Both the position numbers and the translations under genes were made by a program. The notes below the pieces were generated by a model. That model had not been told where the DNA came from and did no database searches. It was given only the letters and a program-made list of their open reading frames with translations. Positions 6,475 through 13,989 of a stretch of DNA of 36,565 nt are shown here, piece by piece. The stretch's first letter is position 1; each line of letters begins with the position of its first letter. This stretch comes from Planctomycetota bacterium (GTDB taxonomy: Bacteria > Planctomycetota > Planctomycetia > Pirellulales > Pirellulaceae). The stretch spans positions 1-36,565 of the forward strand of contig QWPJ01000026.1 in the NCBI GenBank assembly GCA_003671195.1, in the 5' to 3' direction.

Positions 6475-7767
6475 TTACCGCTTGGCCTCAAGCCGGTCGA
6501 AAGACCGCGAAGCGATCGCGACGAACAGAATGCTGCCGATCGATCCAAGCAGGCATGTGGTCAAAAAGACGCTTGCAAAACTCGTCTCTGGAATCGAGCC
6601 GACGAAGAAATTCTTCGATAGGATCAATATCGCGTATCCGAAGTAACCGACCGAGTCGGCCACATACATCATGAAACCGACGTTGGCTCGGTCGCGAGTG
6701 CATGCGATGATCCGCTCAAAGACCGTCGTATGGACTGCGACATAGGGCAAATACAGACCTGCCCCAATGCACACCATCAATGCCGTCGGCGAGATCTCCA
6801 TCCAAAACCGATGGCCTAAGACGCTCAGCAAGATCAGCAAAAAGCCCACTGCGCAGGTCGCAAAGGCCAAGCGAAGCGCCGTGCGATTGTCTTTGACCAA
6901 TACGGCCGAAGCGTTGGTGATGGTCGCCACGAGCATCACCCAAAAATCGATGCTCGCGTAATCCGAGGATTGGATCTTGGCCCCAAGTCCAGTCAAAATC
7001 TCTCTGGCAAAATCATCCCGAAAACTTCTCAAGATGCTCACGATCAAGTACATGCTAGCGATCGCACCGATCCCCCAAGCATACGTCCGTACCATGTGCC
7101 ATCGGTCCTCCTTGCGCATCGGCTCCCTGGGACTGCGGACGGTCTGGTCCAGGAGCGTCGGTGGTGGGATCTGATGGAGCATCCAGAGAAAAAAGCAGAT
7201 CGGTAGGAAGAACAACAGCCCGGAGAGAAACGGCATCCAACGCTCCGATTCGGCCAAGTTCCATCCGAGCCGTTGTTGCGTCGTGTCCATCACCTGCTGG
7301 CCAACCGTCTTGGCCACGCCACCTGCCAAGATGAAACTGGCACACAGACCGGCCGCTAGAGCCTCGGTCAAGCGACGGCCCTCGAGCGACCCTAGCACCA
7401 AACCGAAAACCATTCCCAACGGTAAGCCGTTGAGAAACATACAAACCACATGCCAAGGAGAGGGGACGATGGCAAAGAGAAACAGCGATCCTAACGCCGC
7501 GAGAATCAACAGGAGGATAGTCCAAGCTCGTCGCTCGGGGCCCGCCTCGGACACCACGCGGATCCCCACCAACTTCGAGACCAAATACCCGATCACCTGC
7601 GCCGAAACCAAAACGGCCTTCTGATCCCAGTCCCCGCCGAACACTGGGGCCAAATCCTCTTGCTTGAAGGCCGCCACCGTAAAGGGCTTGCGGTACATGT
7701 ACATGCAAAAATAGGTCCCAAAGGCAGCCAGGATCGCCCAGGCGTTGACCAACCAAGCCGATTGCAT
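6475..7767 (-). CDS. DUF5690 / MFS-like multi-spanning membrane protein
   Basis: Polytopic inner-membrane protein of 430 aa with about twelve hydrophobic segments. Near the N-terminus is AAFGTYFCMYMYRKPFTVAAF, the type of motif seen in DUF5690 proteins and related organophosphate-type MFS transporters (the Y-x-x-R-K-P-F element). The substrate is unknown. I place the start at ATG 7767, which begins just before the first span. A TTG at 7782 has a better-placed GAGG and would add five residues. Frames extending to 7971 give an unlikely Arg-rich leader. The gene is divergent from the secreted hydrolase at 7970, and transport of a product of that hydrolase is possible but unproven. Confidence 0.8.
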   Translation of the reverse strand: MQSAWLVNAWAILAAFGTYFCMYMYRKPFTVAAFKQEDLAPVFGGDWDQKAVLVSAQVIGYLVSKLVGIRVVSEAGPERRAWTILLLILAALGSLFLFAIVPSPWHVVCMFLNGLPLGMVFGLVLGSLEGRRLTEALAAGLCASFILAGGVAKTVGQQVMDTTQQRLGWNLAESERWMPFLSGLLFFLPICFFLWMLHQIPPPTLLDQTVRSPREPMRKEDRWHMVRTYAWGIGAIASMYLIVSILRSFRDDFAREILTGLGAKIQSSDYASIDFWVMLVATITNASAVLVKDNRTALRLAFATCAVGFLLILLSVLGHRFWMEISPTALMVCIGAGLYLPYVAVHTTVFERIIACTRDRANVGFMMYVADSVGYFGYAILILSKNFFVGSIPETSFASVFLTTCLLGSIGSILFVAIASRSFDRLEAKR

Positions 7768-7939
7768 GAGACGATGGATCAAGACGTTTGCCTCATCGAT
7801 TGTTTTTGGATTCCCGCACGGGTTGGCCCGATGGCGACGGCAAGACAGCATACCCCCAAGCGAGCTATATTGGGTATTACCCCGCCGGGATTTCATCCCG
7901 TTTTCATCAAGACCTGCCAAGTGCGTTGCGACCCGAGTT

Positions 7940-7961
7940 CCAACCAACCAACCAACCAACC
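7940..7961 (+). repeat. CCAA tetranucleotide repeat in hydrolase leader
   Basis: About 5.5 uninterrupted copies of ccaa end 8 nt before the ATG at 7970. It occupies the place where a ribosome binding site would lie, and no purine-rich site is seen. Copy number could change by slippage. Confidence 0.85.
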
Positions 7962-7969
7962 TAACTACC

Positions 7970-10210
7970 ATGTGGAATCGAACCGCCTTGCTTCTGTTGG
8001 TCGTTCTTGCGGCCGCCCCGATCCTGCTGGCCCCGGTCTCGCTGGCTCAGTCCTCCTCGAATCCCGAGGGCAACCCAGGGATCGAGCTGACGCGCCGAGC
8101 CTTGAGCTCCCGGGTCGAGCAAATCGAAAGGGCCAACGACTTGCATGCTTTCGGCACCCAAGAGCCATGGAGCCTTGCACAAGAGACACTCCGCAGGCAA
8201 CTTGCAGAAATGCTCGGTCTGCCCCCACTGGAGTCACGCCCGAGCCAACTTCATGCGGTCACGACCGGGACGCTCGAGCACGAGGACCTCGTTGTTGAAA
8301 AGATCCACTTCCAATCGAGTCCGGGACTCTACGTCACCGGGAACCTCTATCGGCCCAAGCAGATCGATAAACCCCTGCCGGCGATTCTCTATGTCTGCGG
8401 GCATGGCCAAGTCAAAGAGAATGGGGTGAGTTTAGGGAATAAAACCCACTACCAACACCATCCGGCTTGGTTTGCCCGGCAAGGCTACATCGCCATGGCC
8501 ATCGACACGATCCAACTCGGTGAGATCGAAGGGATCCACCACGGGCTTTACCGTTTCAATCGCTGGGATTGGCCTTCCCGGGGGTATACCCCCGCAGGAG
8601 TCGAAACCTGGAACGCGATCCGAGCCGTCGATTACTTGGTCACTCGGCCCGAGGTCGATGCGTCCAAGATCGGTATTACCGGCCGCAGCGGCGGGGGGGC
8701 TTATAGCTGGTATGCAGCCGCAATCGATCCTCGGATTCGAGTCGCTGTACCGGTCGCCGGTGTGACCGATCTTCGCGATCAGGTCATCGATCAAGTCGTC
8801 CGAGGGCATTGCGACTGCATGTTCTTCAACAACCGCTACGGTTGGGACTACACGACCCTGTGCGCGATGGTCCATCCTCGCGCCTTGCTGATAGGCAACA
8901 CCGACGAAGACCCCATCTTTCCACTCCGAGGCGTCTTTCGCGTCCAACAGCAACTGCGCACGCTCTATGCGCTCGAACCGAAAAGCAATCTCGGTATCCA
9001 ATGGACCACCGGTGGCCATGAAGACACCCAAGAACTCCAACTCGGCTGCTTCGTTTGGTTCGATCGCCATCTGCTCGGTACCCAACGGAAGCTTCAACGC
9101 ATCGCCGAACCCCTCTTTGCCAAAGCCGACCTGAAGGTCTTCGAGTCGCTCCCCCCGGACCAACGCGTCACGGATGTCCAAGACTGGTTCGTTCCGATCG
9201 CTGCGAGCGCCTTTGGGACCGAGGCCCAACTCCCCATGGACCGATCGTCCTGGGACTTGCGCTGCGAAGCGATCCGGCTTGAGATCTCCCAAGCGGTCCA
9301 CGGCCGACTGCCAAGCTTCCCATCCGATAAACAGTCCGCTGGAGCACTTGAGACTGCGCAGGAAGCTCACGCGCTCGGGGCGTCGCAAGCGATTCCGACG
9401 GCTCGATCGCCGCAAACGCGACTCGAGCTGATCGAGACGCAAGACAGGGTCACTCAAGGTGTCAGGGTCTCTCGGGACGATTGGGAAGTGACCCAACTCG
9501 AATGCCAATCCGACTCGATCCCCTGCGCGACGCTCCTGCGGATCCGCGCATGGGCGCATGATGAGTCGATCGACCCGTCGGTCCAAATCGTTCTTGCGGA
9601 TGAATCGCTCTGGAGGGCTTGGACGATCACCACGAACCCTCGATCGCTCGAGAGCCAGGGGGTCGACGGCGATGGTTTGGTCAAAGGCCAGATCCTAGGC
9701 GAAGCTTGGCGAACCCTATTGGCCCAAGCCGCAGCCAACCAGACGACCTACCTGGTTTTTCCGGAAGGACGCGGACCTTGGGCTTGGGATCCGACCGATA
9801 AGATCGGACTGCACTGGAGACGATCGTACTTGCTGGCCGGTTGGTCGCTCGAGGGTCGTCAGGTCGCAGGCATCGCCAGTTCGATCGAAGCGGTCTTGGC
9901 CGAACATCGCATCGATCGGTGCCGACTCAAAGCCGGTGCGCAGATGTCGGTCCATGCCCTGCATGCGGCCCTACTGTCCCCAGACAAAATCGAATCGCTG
10001 GAACTTCATTCTCTGGACCCCGAAGCCTACTCCAAGGGGTTTGTGCTGATCGGTATATTGCGATTCTGCGAACTGCAGGACGTGCTTGCGGCCGTTTCGA
10101 GCCGGATCCCGACGAAGCTCCGGAATGCGGCGAGCTATCGCAAGCTTCCGCTCTTTGAGCATCTCGAGAATCGCTTGAGCCTAGAGCCATTGGCATCGAC
10201 AGGCCCCTGA
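7970..10210 (+). CDS. Secreted alpha/beta hydrolase, acetyl-xylan-esterase/dienelactone-hydrolase type
   Basis: 746-aa exported hydrolase. The ATG at 7970 starts a clear Sec signal peptide (MWNRTALLLLVVLAAAPILL, then a VSLAQ cleavage region); upstream in-frame starts would bury it. The N-terminal half is an alpha/beta hydrolase: a YRP strand and an ILYVCGHG oxyanion-type segment, the nucleophile elbow GRSGGG with Ser240, an acid candidate at D312/D314 in NTDEDPIFP, and His350 in TGGHED. Such proteins deacetylate or de-esterify plant or algal polysaccharides in the periplasm or outside the cell. The C-terminal half (about 390-746) is a second region I could not name; it may be a degenerate second hydrolase domain. 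The uronate-type dehydrogenase and kinase genes downstream fit a polysaccharide-use locus. Confidence 0.85.
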   Translation: MWNRTALLLLVVLAAAPILLAPVSLAQSSSNPEGNPGIELTRRALSSRVEQIERANDLHAFGTQEPWSLAQETLRRQLAEMLGLPPLESRPSQLHAVTTGTLEHEDLVVEKIHFQSSPGLYVTGNLYRPKQIDKPLPAILYVCGHGQVKENGVSLGNKTHYQHHPAWFARQGYIAMAIDTIQLGEIEGIHHGLYRFNRWDWPSRGYTPAGVETWNAIRAVDYLVTRPEVDASKIGITGRSGGGAYSWYAAAIDPRIRVAVPVAGVTDLRDQVIDQVVRGHCDCMFFNNRYGWDYTTLCAMVHPRALLIGNTDEDPIFPLRGVFRVQQQLRTLYALEPKSNLGIQWTTGGHEDTQELQLGCFVWFDRHLLGTQRKLQRIAEPLFAKADLKVFESLPPDQRVTDVQDWFVPIAASAFGTEAQLPMDRSSWDLRCEAIRLEISQAVHGRLPSFPSDKQSAGALETAQEAHALGASQAIPTARSPQTRLELIETQDRVTQGVRVSRDDWEVTQLECQSDSIPCATLLRIRAWAHDESIDPSVQIVLADESLWRAWTITTNPRSLESQGVDGDGLVKGQILGEAWRTLLAQAAANQTTYLVFPEGRGPWAWDPTDKIGLHWRRSYLLAGWSLEGRQVAGIASSIEAVLAEHRIDRCRLKAGAQMSVHALHAALLSPDKIESLELHSLDPEAYSKGFVLIGILRFCELQDVLAAVSSRIPTKLRNAASYRKLPLFEHLENRLSLEPLASTGP

Positions 10211-10609
10211 TCGGCTTGCTACGTGCCAAGCCCAACACCGTCAAATCGGGCTTTCGATAAGCCGCCGAAACTTACAGCAAAGGCGCCAAGTTCGCCAAGT
10301 CGAAGAGCGAGGCAAGAAGCTCCTGGTGCGGATCAGCCTTTTGTGAATAACTGCATCGCAGTGGTAGGCACTAAATCCCCTGAAACCGAAATCCGAAGCC
10401 TTCGAACCCACATTTGCTTGAAACGATCGAAAAAACGTTCACCGGAGGGTTTGCGCCCAATCGCTTTGAAAAAAATCTTCCATCACCGACGGTAATCCCG
10501 GATGGAGCCAAAAAGTTGGCCGAAACGCCCTTGCCATCGGCCCTCGATTTGCGTCCAATTGAGACCCGATGATCGCCACGAGTCCCAATCGCCGAAGTCG
10601 AGTGCCACT
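10211..10609. other. Intergenic region, no gene recognised
   Basis: About 400 nt between the hydrolase and the SDR gene. It contains a short direct repeat of the type aggcgccaag / ttcgccaag around 10282-10300 and no open frame with family resemblance. The frame running into the SDR gene from 10502 is not counted as coding. It probably contains the promoter of the SDR-kinase pair. Confidence 0.5.
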
Positions 10610-11425
10610 ATGGGTTTAGAAAGTCTTTTTTCGTTGGAAAACCGCGTCGCTGTCGTCGTCGGTGGAACCGGTGCCCTGGGCGGAGCGATGGCCAATGCGC
10701 TCGCCTCGGCAGGCGCGAGCGTCGCGGTCCTGGGTCGCAACGCCCAACGGGGCATGGAACGGGCCGAAGACATCCGCCGCGAGGGTGGCGAGGGGATCTT
10801 CGTCTCGGCCGATGCTCTGGATCGCGACTCGCTGACCAAAGCCCGCGACCATATCGAAAACTCGATGGGACCGGTCGATATTCTCGTCAACGCCGCAGGG
10901 GGGAATCAAGCCGCCGCGACACTCCAGCCCGGAGAAGATTTCTGCGAACTTTCGCTCGATGCCTGGAAGGATGTTTTTGACCTGAACCTCATCGGCGGTA
11001 CGGTTTTGCCGAGTCAAGTCTTCGGCGAATCGATGTTGCTCAGGAATGCCGGGAGCATCATCAACATCGCCTCGATGTCGGGAATCGTACCCCTTTCGCG
11101 CGTCGTAGCCTACTCGGCGGCCAAAGCGGCCGTCATCAATTTCACCCAGTTCCTGGCCCGCGAATGGGCTCCACGCGGGATCCGCGTCAACTGCATCAGC
11201 CCGGGTTTTTTCCCAGCCGACCAAAACAAGAACTTGCTCTACAACGCCGACGGAAGTCTCGCTCCTCGCGGACAACAGATCATTTCCCACACCCCTGTGG
11301 CACGATTCGGCTATGCGCACGAACTCGCAGGACCTACCGTCTTTCTAGCCTCAGCGTCCGCCTCGTCGTTCGTCACCGGACATAACCTCGTGGTCGATGG
11401 CGGCTTCTCGGCGACGACGATCTAA
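10610..11425 (+). CDS. SDR-family oxidoreductase, D-mannonate oxidoreductase-like
   Basis: 271-aa classical short-chain dehydrogenase. The cofactor loop is GGTGALGG at residues 18-25, NAAG is at 95-98, and the catalytic set is S156, Y169 and K173 (YSAAK). The ending FVTGHNLVVDGGFSATTI is typical. The start at ATG 10610 (MGLESLFSLENRVAVV) gives the normal distance to the cofactor loop; the frame from 10502 would add an Arg/Pro-rich leader. The N-terminus and the AAGGNQAAAT loop resemble D-mannonate/fructuronate oxidoreductases of the UxuB/YjmF SDR type. Given the PfkB kinase 69 nt downstream, it could instead reduce 4-deoxy-5-hexoseulose uronate to 2-keto-3-deoxygluconate. General family certain, substrate inferred. 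Confidence 0.88.
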   Translation: MGLESLFSLENRVAVVVGGTGALGGAMANALASAGASVAVLGRNAQRGMERAEDIRREGGEGIFVSADALDRDSLTKARDHIENSMGPVDILVNAAGGNQAAATLQPGEDFCELSLDAWKDVFDLNLIGGTVLPSQVFGESMLLRNAGSIINIASMSGIVPLSRVVAYSAAKAAVINFTQFLAREWAPRGIRVNCISPGFFPADQNKNLLYNADGSLAPRGQQIISHTPVARFGYAHELAGPTVFLASASASSFVTGHNLVVDGGFSATTI

Positions 11426-11494
11426 ACGAAACTTTTTTCTTTTCCAAGTAACCCTCACTCAGGGTAACCATCATTCAGGAGATCGATATTCACT

Positions 11495-12577
11495 ATGGCG
11501 AAACTCGCGATTCGTAAGGACAACTGTGCACTGGATTTTCTCTCGCTCGGGGCTCTGGTCCATCGACTCGACCCCGGAATCATTCCCTTTCGAAAAGCTC
11601 GCGGTTTCGATGTGCATGTCTCTGGGGGCGAGTACAACGTCGCGGCTAACCTCTCGGACTGCTTCGGCCTGAATACTGCCGTCGCAACCGCGATGGTAAA
11701 CTACGGCATCGGTGAGCTGGTCCAAACCCGCGTCAAAGAGATGGGGGTCAAAACCTTTTACAAGCACTTTGAGCACGACGGAGTTCGTGGTCCAAACATC
11801 GCCACGGTCTACAGCGATCGAGGCCAAGGCGTCCGTCCTCCGGTCGTCTATTACAACCGAGCCAACGAAGCCGGAGCGTTGCTCAAGCCAGGCGATTTCG
11901 ATTGGAAGGCGATCTTCGCAAGCGGTGTGCGATGGTTCCACTCCGGCGGAATCTTCGCTGCCCTTTCGCCTACCACCTCGGAACTGATCATCGAGGGGAT
12001 GCAAGCGGCCAAAGCGGCCGGTTGCGTGACGTCCTTCGATCTGAACTACCGCGCTAAGATCTGGGCGGCCATCGGCGGACTTGCCAAAGGCCAGGAAATG
12101 GTCAGCAAGATCGTCCAACACGTCGATGTCTTGGTGGGCAACGAAGAGGACCTCCAAAAGAGTCTCGGGATCCAAGGCCAAGACGTCGAACACAAATCGG
12201 AACTCGACCCCGATGCATTCTTCAACATGATCGACCGGACCATCGAGAAGTTCCCGAATGTCAAAATGGTCGCTACGACCCTCCGAGAGGTTCGATCCAC
12301 CAATCGACACGATTGGGCCGCAGTCCTCTGGTACGACGGAAAACGCTACGTCAGCCCCACCATGCAACTCGATGTCATCGACCGAATCGGCGGTGGCGAT
12401 GGATTTGCCGCCGGTCTGATCTACGGAATGCTCTCGGGAAGTGAACCCGAGCAAGCCCTCCGACTCGGATGGGCCCACGGTGCCTTGCTCACGACCTTCC
12501 CAGGCGATACGACCATGGCCAAGCTGCCCGAAGTCGAAACGCTGGCCAAGGGTGGATCGGCCCGCGTCCAACGCTAA
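11495..12577 (+). CDS. kdgK: PfkB-family sugar kinase, probable 2-keto-3-deoxygluconate kinase
   Basis: 360-aa ribokinase/PfkB-fold kinase in the cytoplasm. Visible motifs are the substrate-side GGEYNVA (44-50), FDLNYR in the middle, and the C-terminal anion-hole/catalytic motif DRIGGGDGFAAG with catalytic D302. The FDLNYRAKIW element and the GGEYNVA loop are typical of 2-keto-3-deoxygluconate kinases, which make KDPG from KDG. AGGAG at 11477-11481 lies rather far (13 nt) from the ATG. It is 69 nt behind the SDR gene on the same strand, which supports one uronate-catabolic transcription unit. Its stop codon overlaps the stop of the convergent DUF1501 gene by 4 bp. The symbol is a functional guess; another ketose or uronate kinase of the family is possible. 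Confidence 0.82.
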   Translation: MAKLAIRKDNCALDFLSLGALVHRLDPGIIPFRKARGFDVHVSGGEYNVAANLSDCFGLNTAVATAMVNYGIGELVQTRVKEMGVKTFYKHFEHDGVRGPNIATVYSDRGQGVRPPVVYYNRANEAGALLKPGDFDWKAIFASGVRWFHSGGIFAALSPTTSELIIEGMQAAKAAGCVTSFDLNYRAKIWAAIGGLAKGQEMVSKIVQHVDVLVGNEEDLQKSLGIQGQDVEHKSELDPDAFFNMIDRTIEKFPNVKMVATTLREVRSTNRHDWAAVLWYDGKRYVSPTMQLDVIDRIGGGDGFAAGLIYGMLSGSEPEQALRLGWAHGALLTTFPGDTTMAKLPEVETLAKGGSARVQR

Positions 12578-13989
12578 GCGAGGATCGGCGCGACGATCTT
12601 GCCGGCCACATCGGTCAACCGAAATGGCCGGCCATGGTGATCGTAAGTCAATCGCTCGTGATCGAGCCCCATCAAATGCAGGATGGTCGCGTGCAGGTCA
12701 TTGATATGCACCCGACCGTCGACTCCGTAGTATCCAAAGTCGTCGGTCGTCCCGTGGGTCATTCCACCGCGGACTCCACCCCCGGCCATCCACATCGTAA
12801 ATCCATGGTGGTTGTGCTCACGGCCATCACCATTCTGCGCATGCGGCGTGCGACCGAATTCTCCACCCCAGAGCACGAGCGTCTCGGATAGCAAACCGCG
12901 CCGCTTCAAATCGGTCAGCAGCCCAGCAATCGGCTTGTCGCTCACCCGGCAACGATCCTTCAGGCCGTTGGCAATCCCGCTGTGGTGGTCCCAACCTCCG
13001 AGCGAGACTTGGACGAACCGTACCCCTGCTTGACTGAATCTCCTAGCCAGCAAACATTGGCGACCGAATTCATCCGTTCCCGGTTGGCCGATCCCGTAGA
13101 GATCGAGTGTTTCTTGAGACTCCCCGGATAGATCCACCAACTTAGGGGTCTCGGTCTGCATCCGAAACGCAAGCTCAAACGATTCGATCACCCCTTCCAT
13201 CTGTTGGTCGCTTTGAAGTCGCGCGAGTTGTCGCCGATTCATGGCCTGGATCCAATCGATCCGACGCCGCTGGATTTCAGGCGATGAGTGCAGATCCGAT
13301 AGGTGCCGTATCGGCGACTTTGCGCCCGACCCAATATCCTGGATCGCAGTCCCCTGATGGATCGCTGGTAGAAAAGCGCTCGAGTAATTGCGATCTCCCT
13401 CTTGCGGCAAAAGGGTAATGTACGACGGCAGTTGTTGATTCTCCGTCCCTAGGCCATAGGACAACCACGAGCCCATCGAGGGGACGACATCAAAGAGATT
13501 GCCCGTATGCATTTGCCGGATCGCCAAGGGATGGTTCGGGCTGTCGGCTTGGACGGCGCGCAGGACGCATAGATCATCGGCGTGTTTTCCGGTCAGGGGC
13601 AACAGCTCGCTGACCATCAGACCGCTTTGGCCCTGTGGCTCAAATCCTGCGATCGGGCCTAGCAGTTTGGTCTGGTCCAAGCCGACGGTCGCCTCGGTGT
13701 CGGGCAGTTTATAGGGCAGGGCCTGCCCGGTCCGTTTGAGAAGTTCTGGTTTGGGATCGAAGAGATCCATCTGCGAAGGACCGCCGGACATGAACAGAAA
13801 CAGCACCCGCTTGGCCTTGGCCAAATGATGGGTTGGTTTCGGTGCGAGTGGACCGCCAGCATGCCCAGAGGGCTCATCCCCAGAGGCTCGCGCATGTGCC
13901 TGCGAATCTTGCAGGATCGCTCGGAGCGCTAAGCTGCCAAACCCACAGCAGGTCGATTGCAAAATCGTTCTTCGCGTGATGCTATTCAT
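12574..13989 (-). CDS. DUF1501 domain-containing exported protein
   Basis: 471-aa member of the planctomycete DUF1501 family, a sulfatase/alkaline-phosphatase-like fold of unknown reaction. The start MNSITRRTILQSTCCGFGSL is a Tat-type leader (RR motif, then a hydrophobic stretch), so it is probably exported folded. Family signatures visible are FLFMSGGPSQMDLFDPKP, NHPLAIRQMHTG, VSLGGWDHH, GGEFGRTPHAQ and REHNHHGFTMWMAGGG; the His/Asp/Glu-rich blocks suggest metal binding. The ATG at 13989 overlaps the stop of the upstream DUF1553 gene by 8 bp, so the two are translationally coupled, as this pair commonly is in Planctomycetes. Starts further upstream would extend into DUF1553 and are rejected. 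Confidence 0.92.
   Translation of the reverse strand: MNSITRRTILQSTCCGFGSLALRAILQDSQAHARASGDEPSGHAGGPLAPKPTHHLAKAKRVLFLFMSGGPSQMDLFDPKPELLKRTGQALPYKLPDTEATVGLDQTKLLGPIAGFEPQGQSGLMVSELLPLTGKHADDLCVLRAVQADSPNHPLAIRQMHTGNLFDVVPSMGSWLSYGLGTENQQLPSYITLLPQEGDRNYSSAFLPAIHQGTAIQDIGSGAKSPIRHLSDLHSSPEIQRRRIDWIQAMNRRQLARLQSDQQMEGVIESFELAFRMQTETPKLVDLSGESQETLDLYGIGQPGTDEFGRQCLLARRFSQAGVRFVQVSLGGWDHHSGIANGLKDRCRVSDKPIAGLLTDLKRRGLLSETLVLWGGEFGRTPHAQNGDGREHNHHGFTMWMAGGGVRGGMTHGTTDDFGYYGVDGRVHINDLHATILHLMGLDHERLTYDHHGRPFRLTDVAGKIVAPILA

Noticed and set aside
7055-7756. Gly/Arg-rich minus-strand frame inside the DUF5690 gene
   Set aside because: It is an out-of-phase shadow of a gene with clear membrane segments; such long shadow frames are common in GC-rich DNA here.
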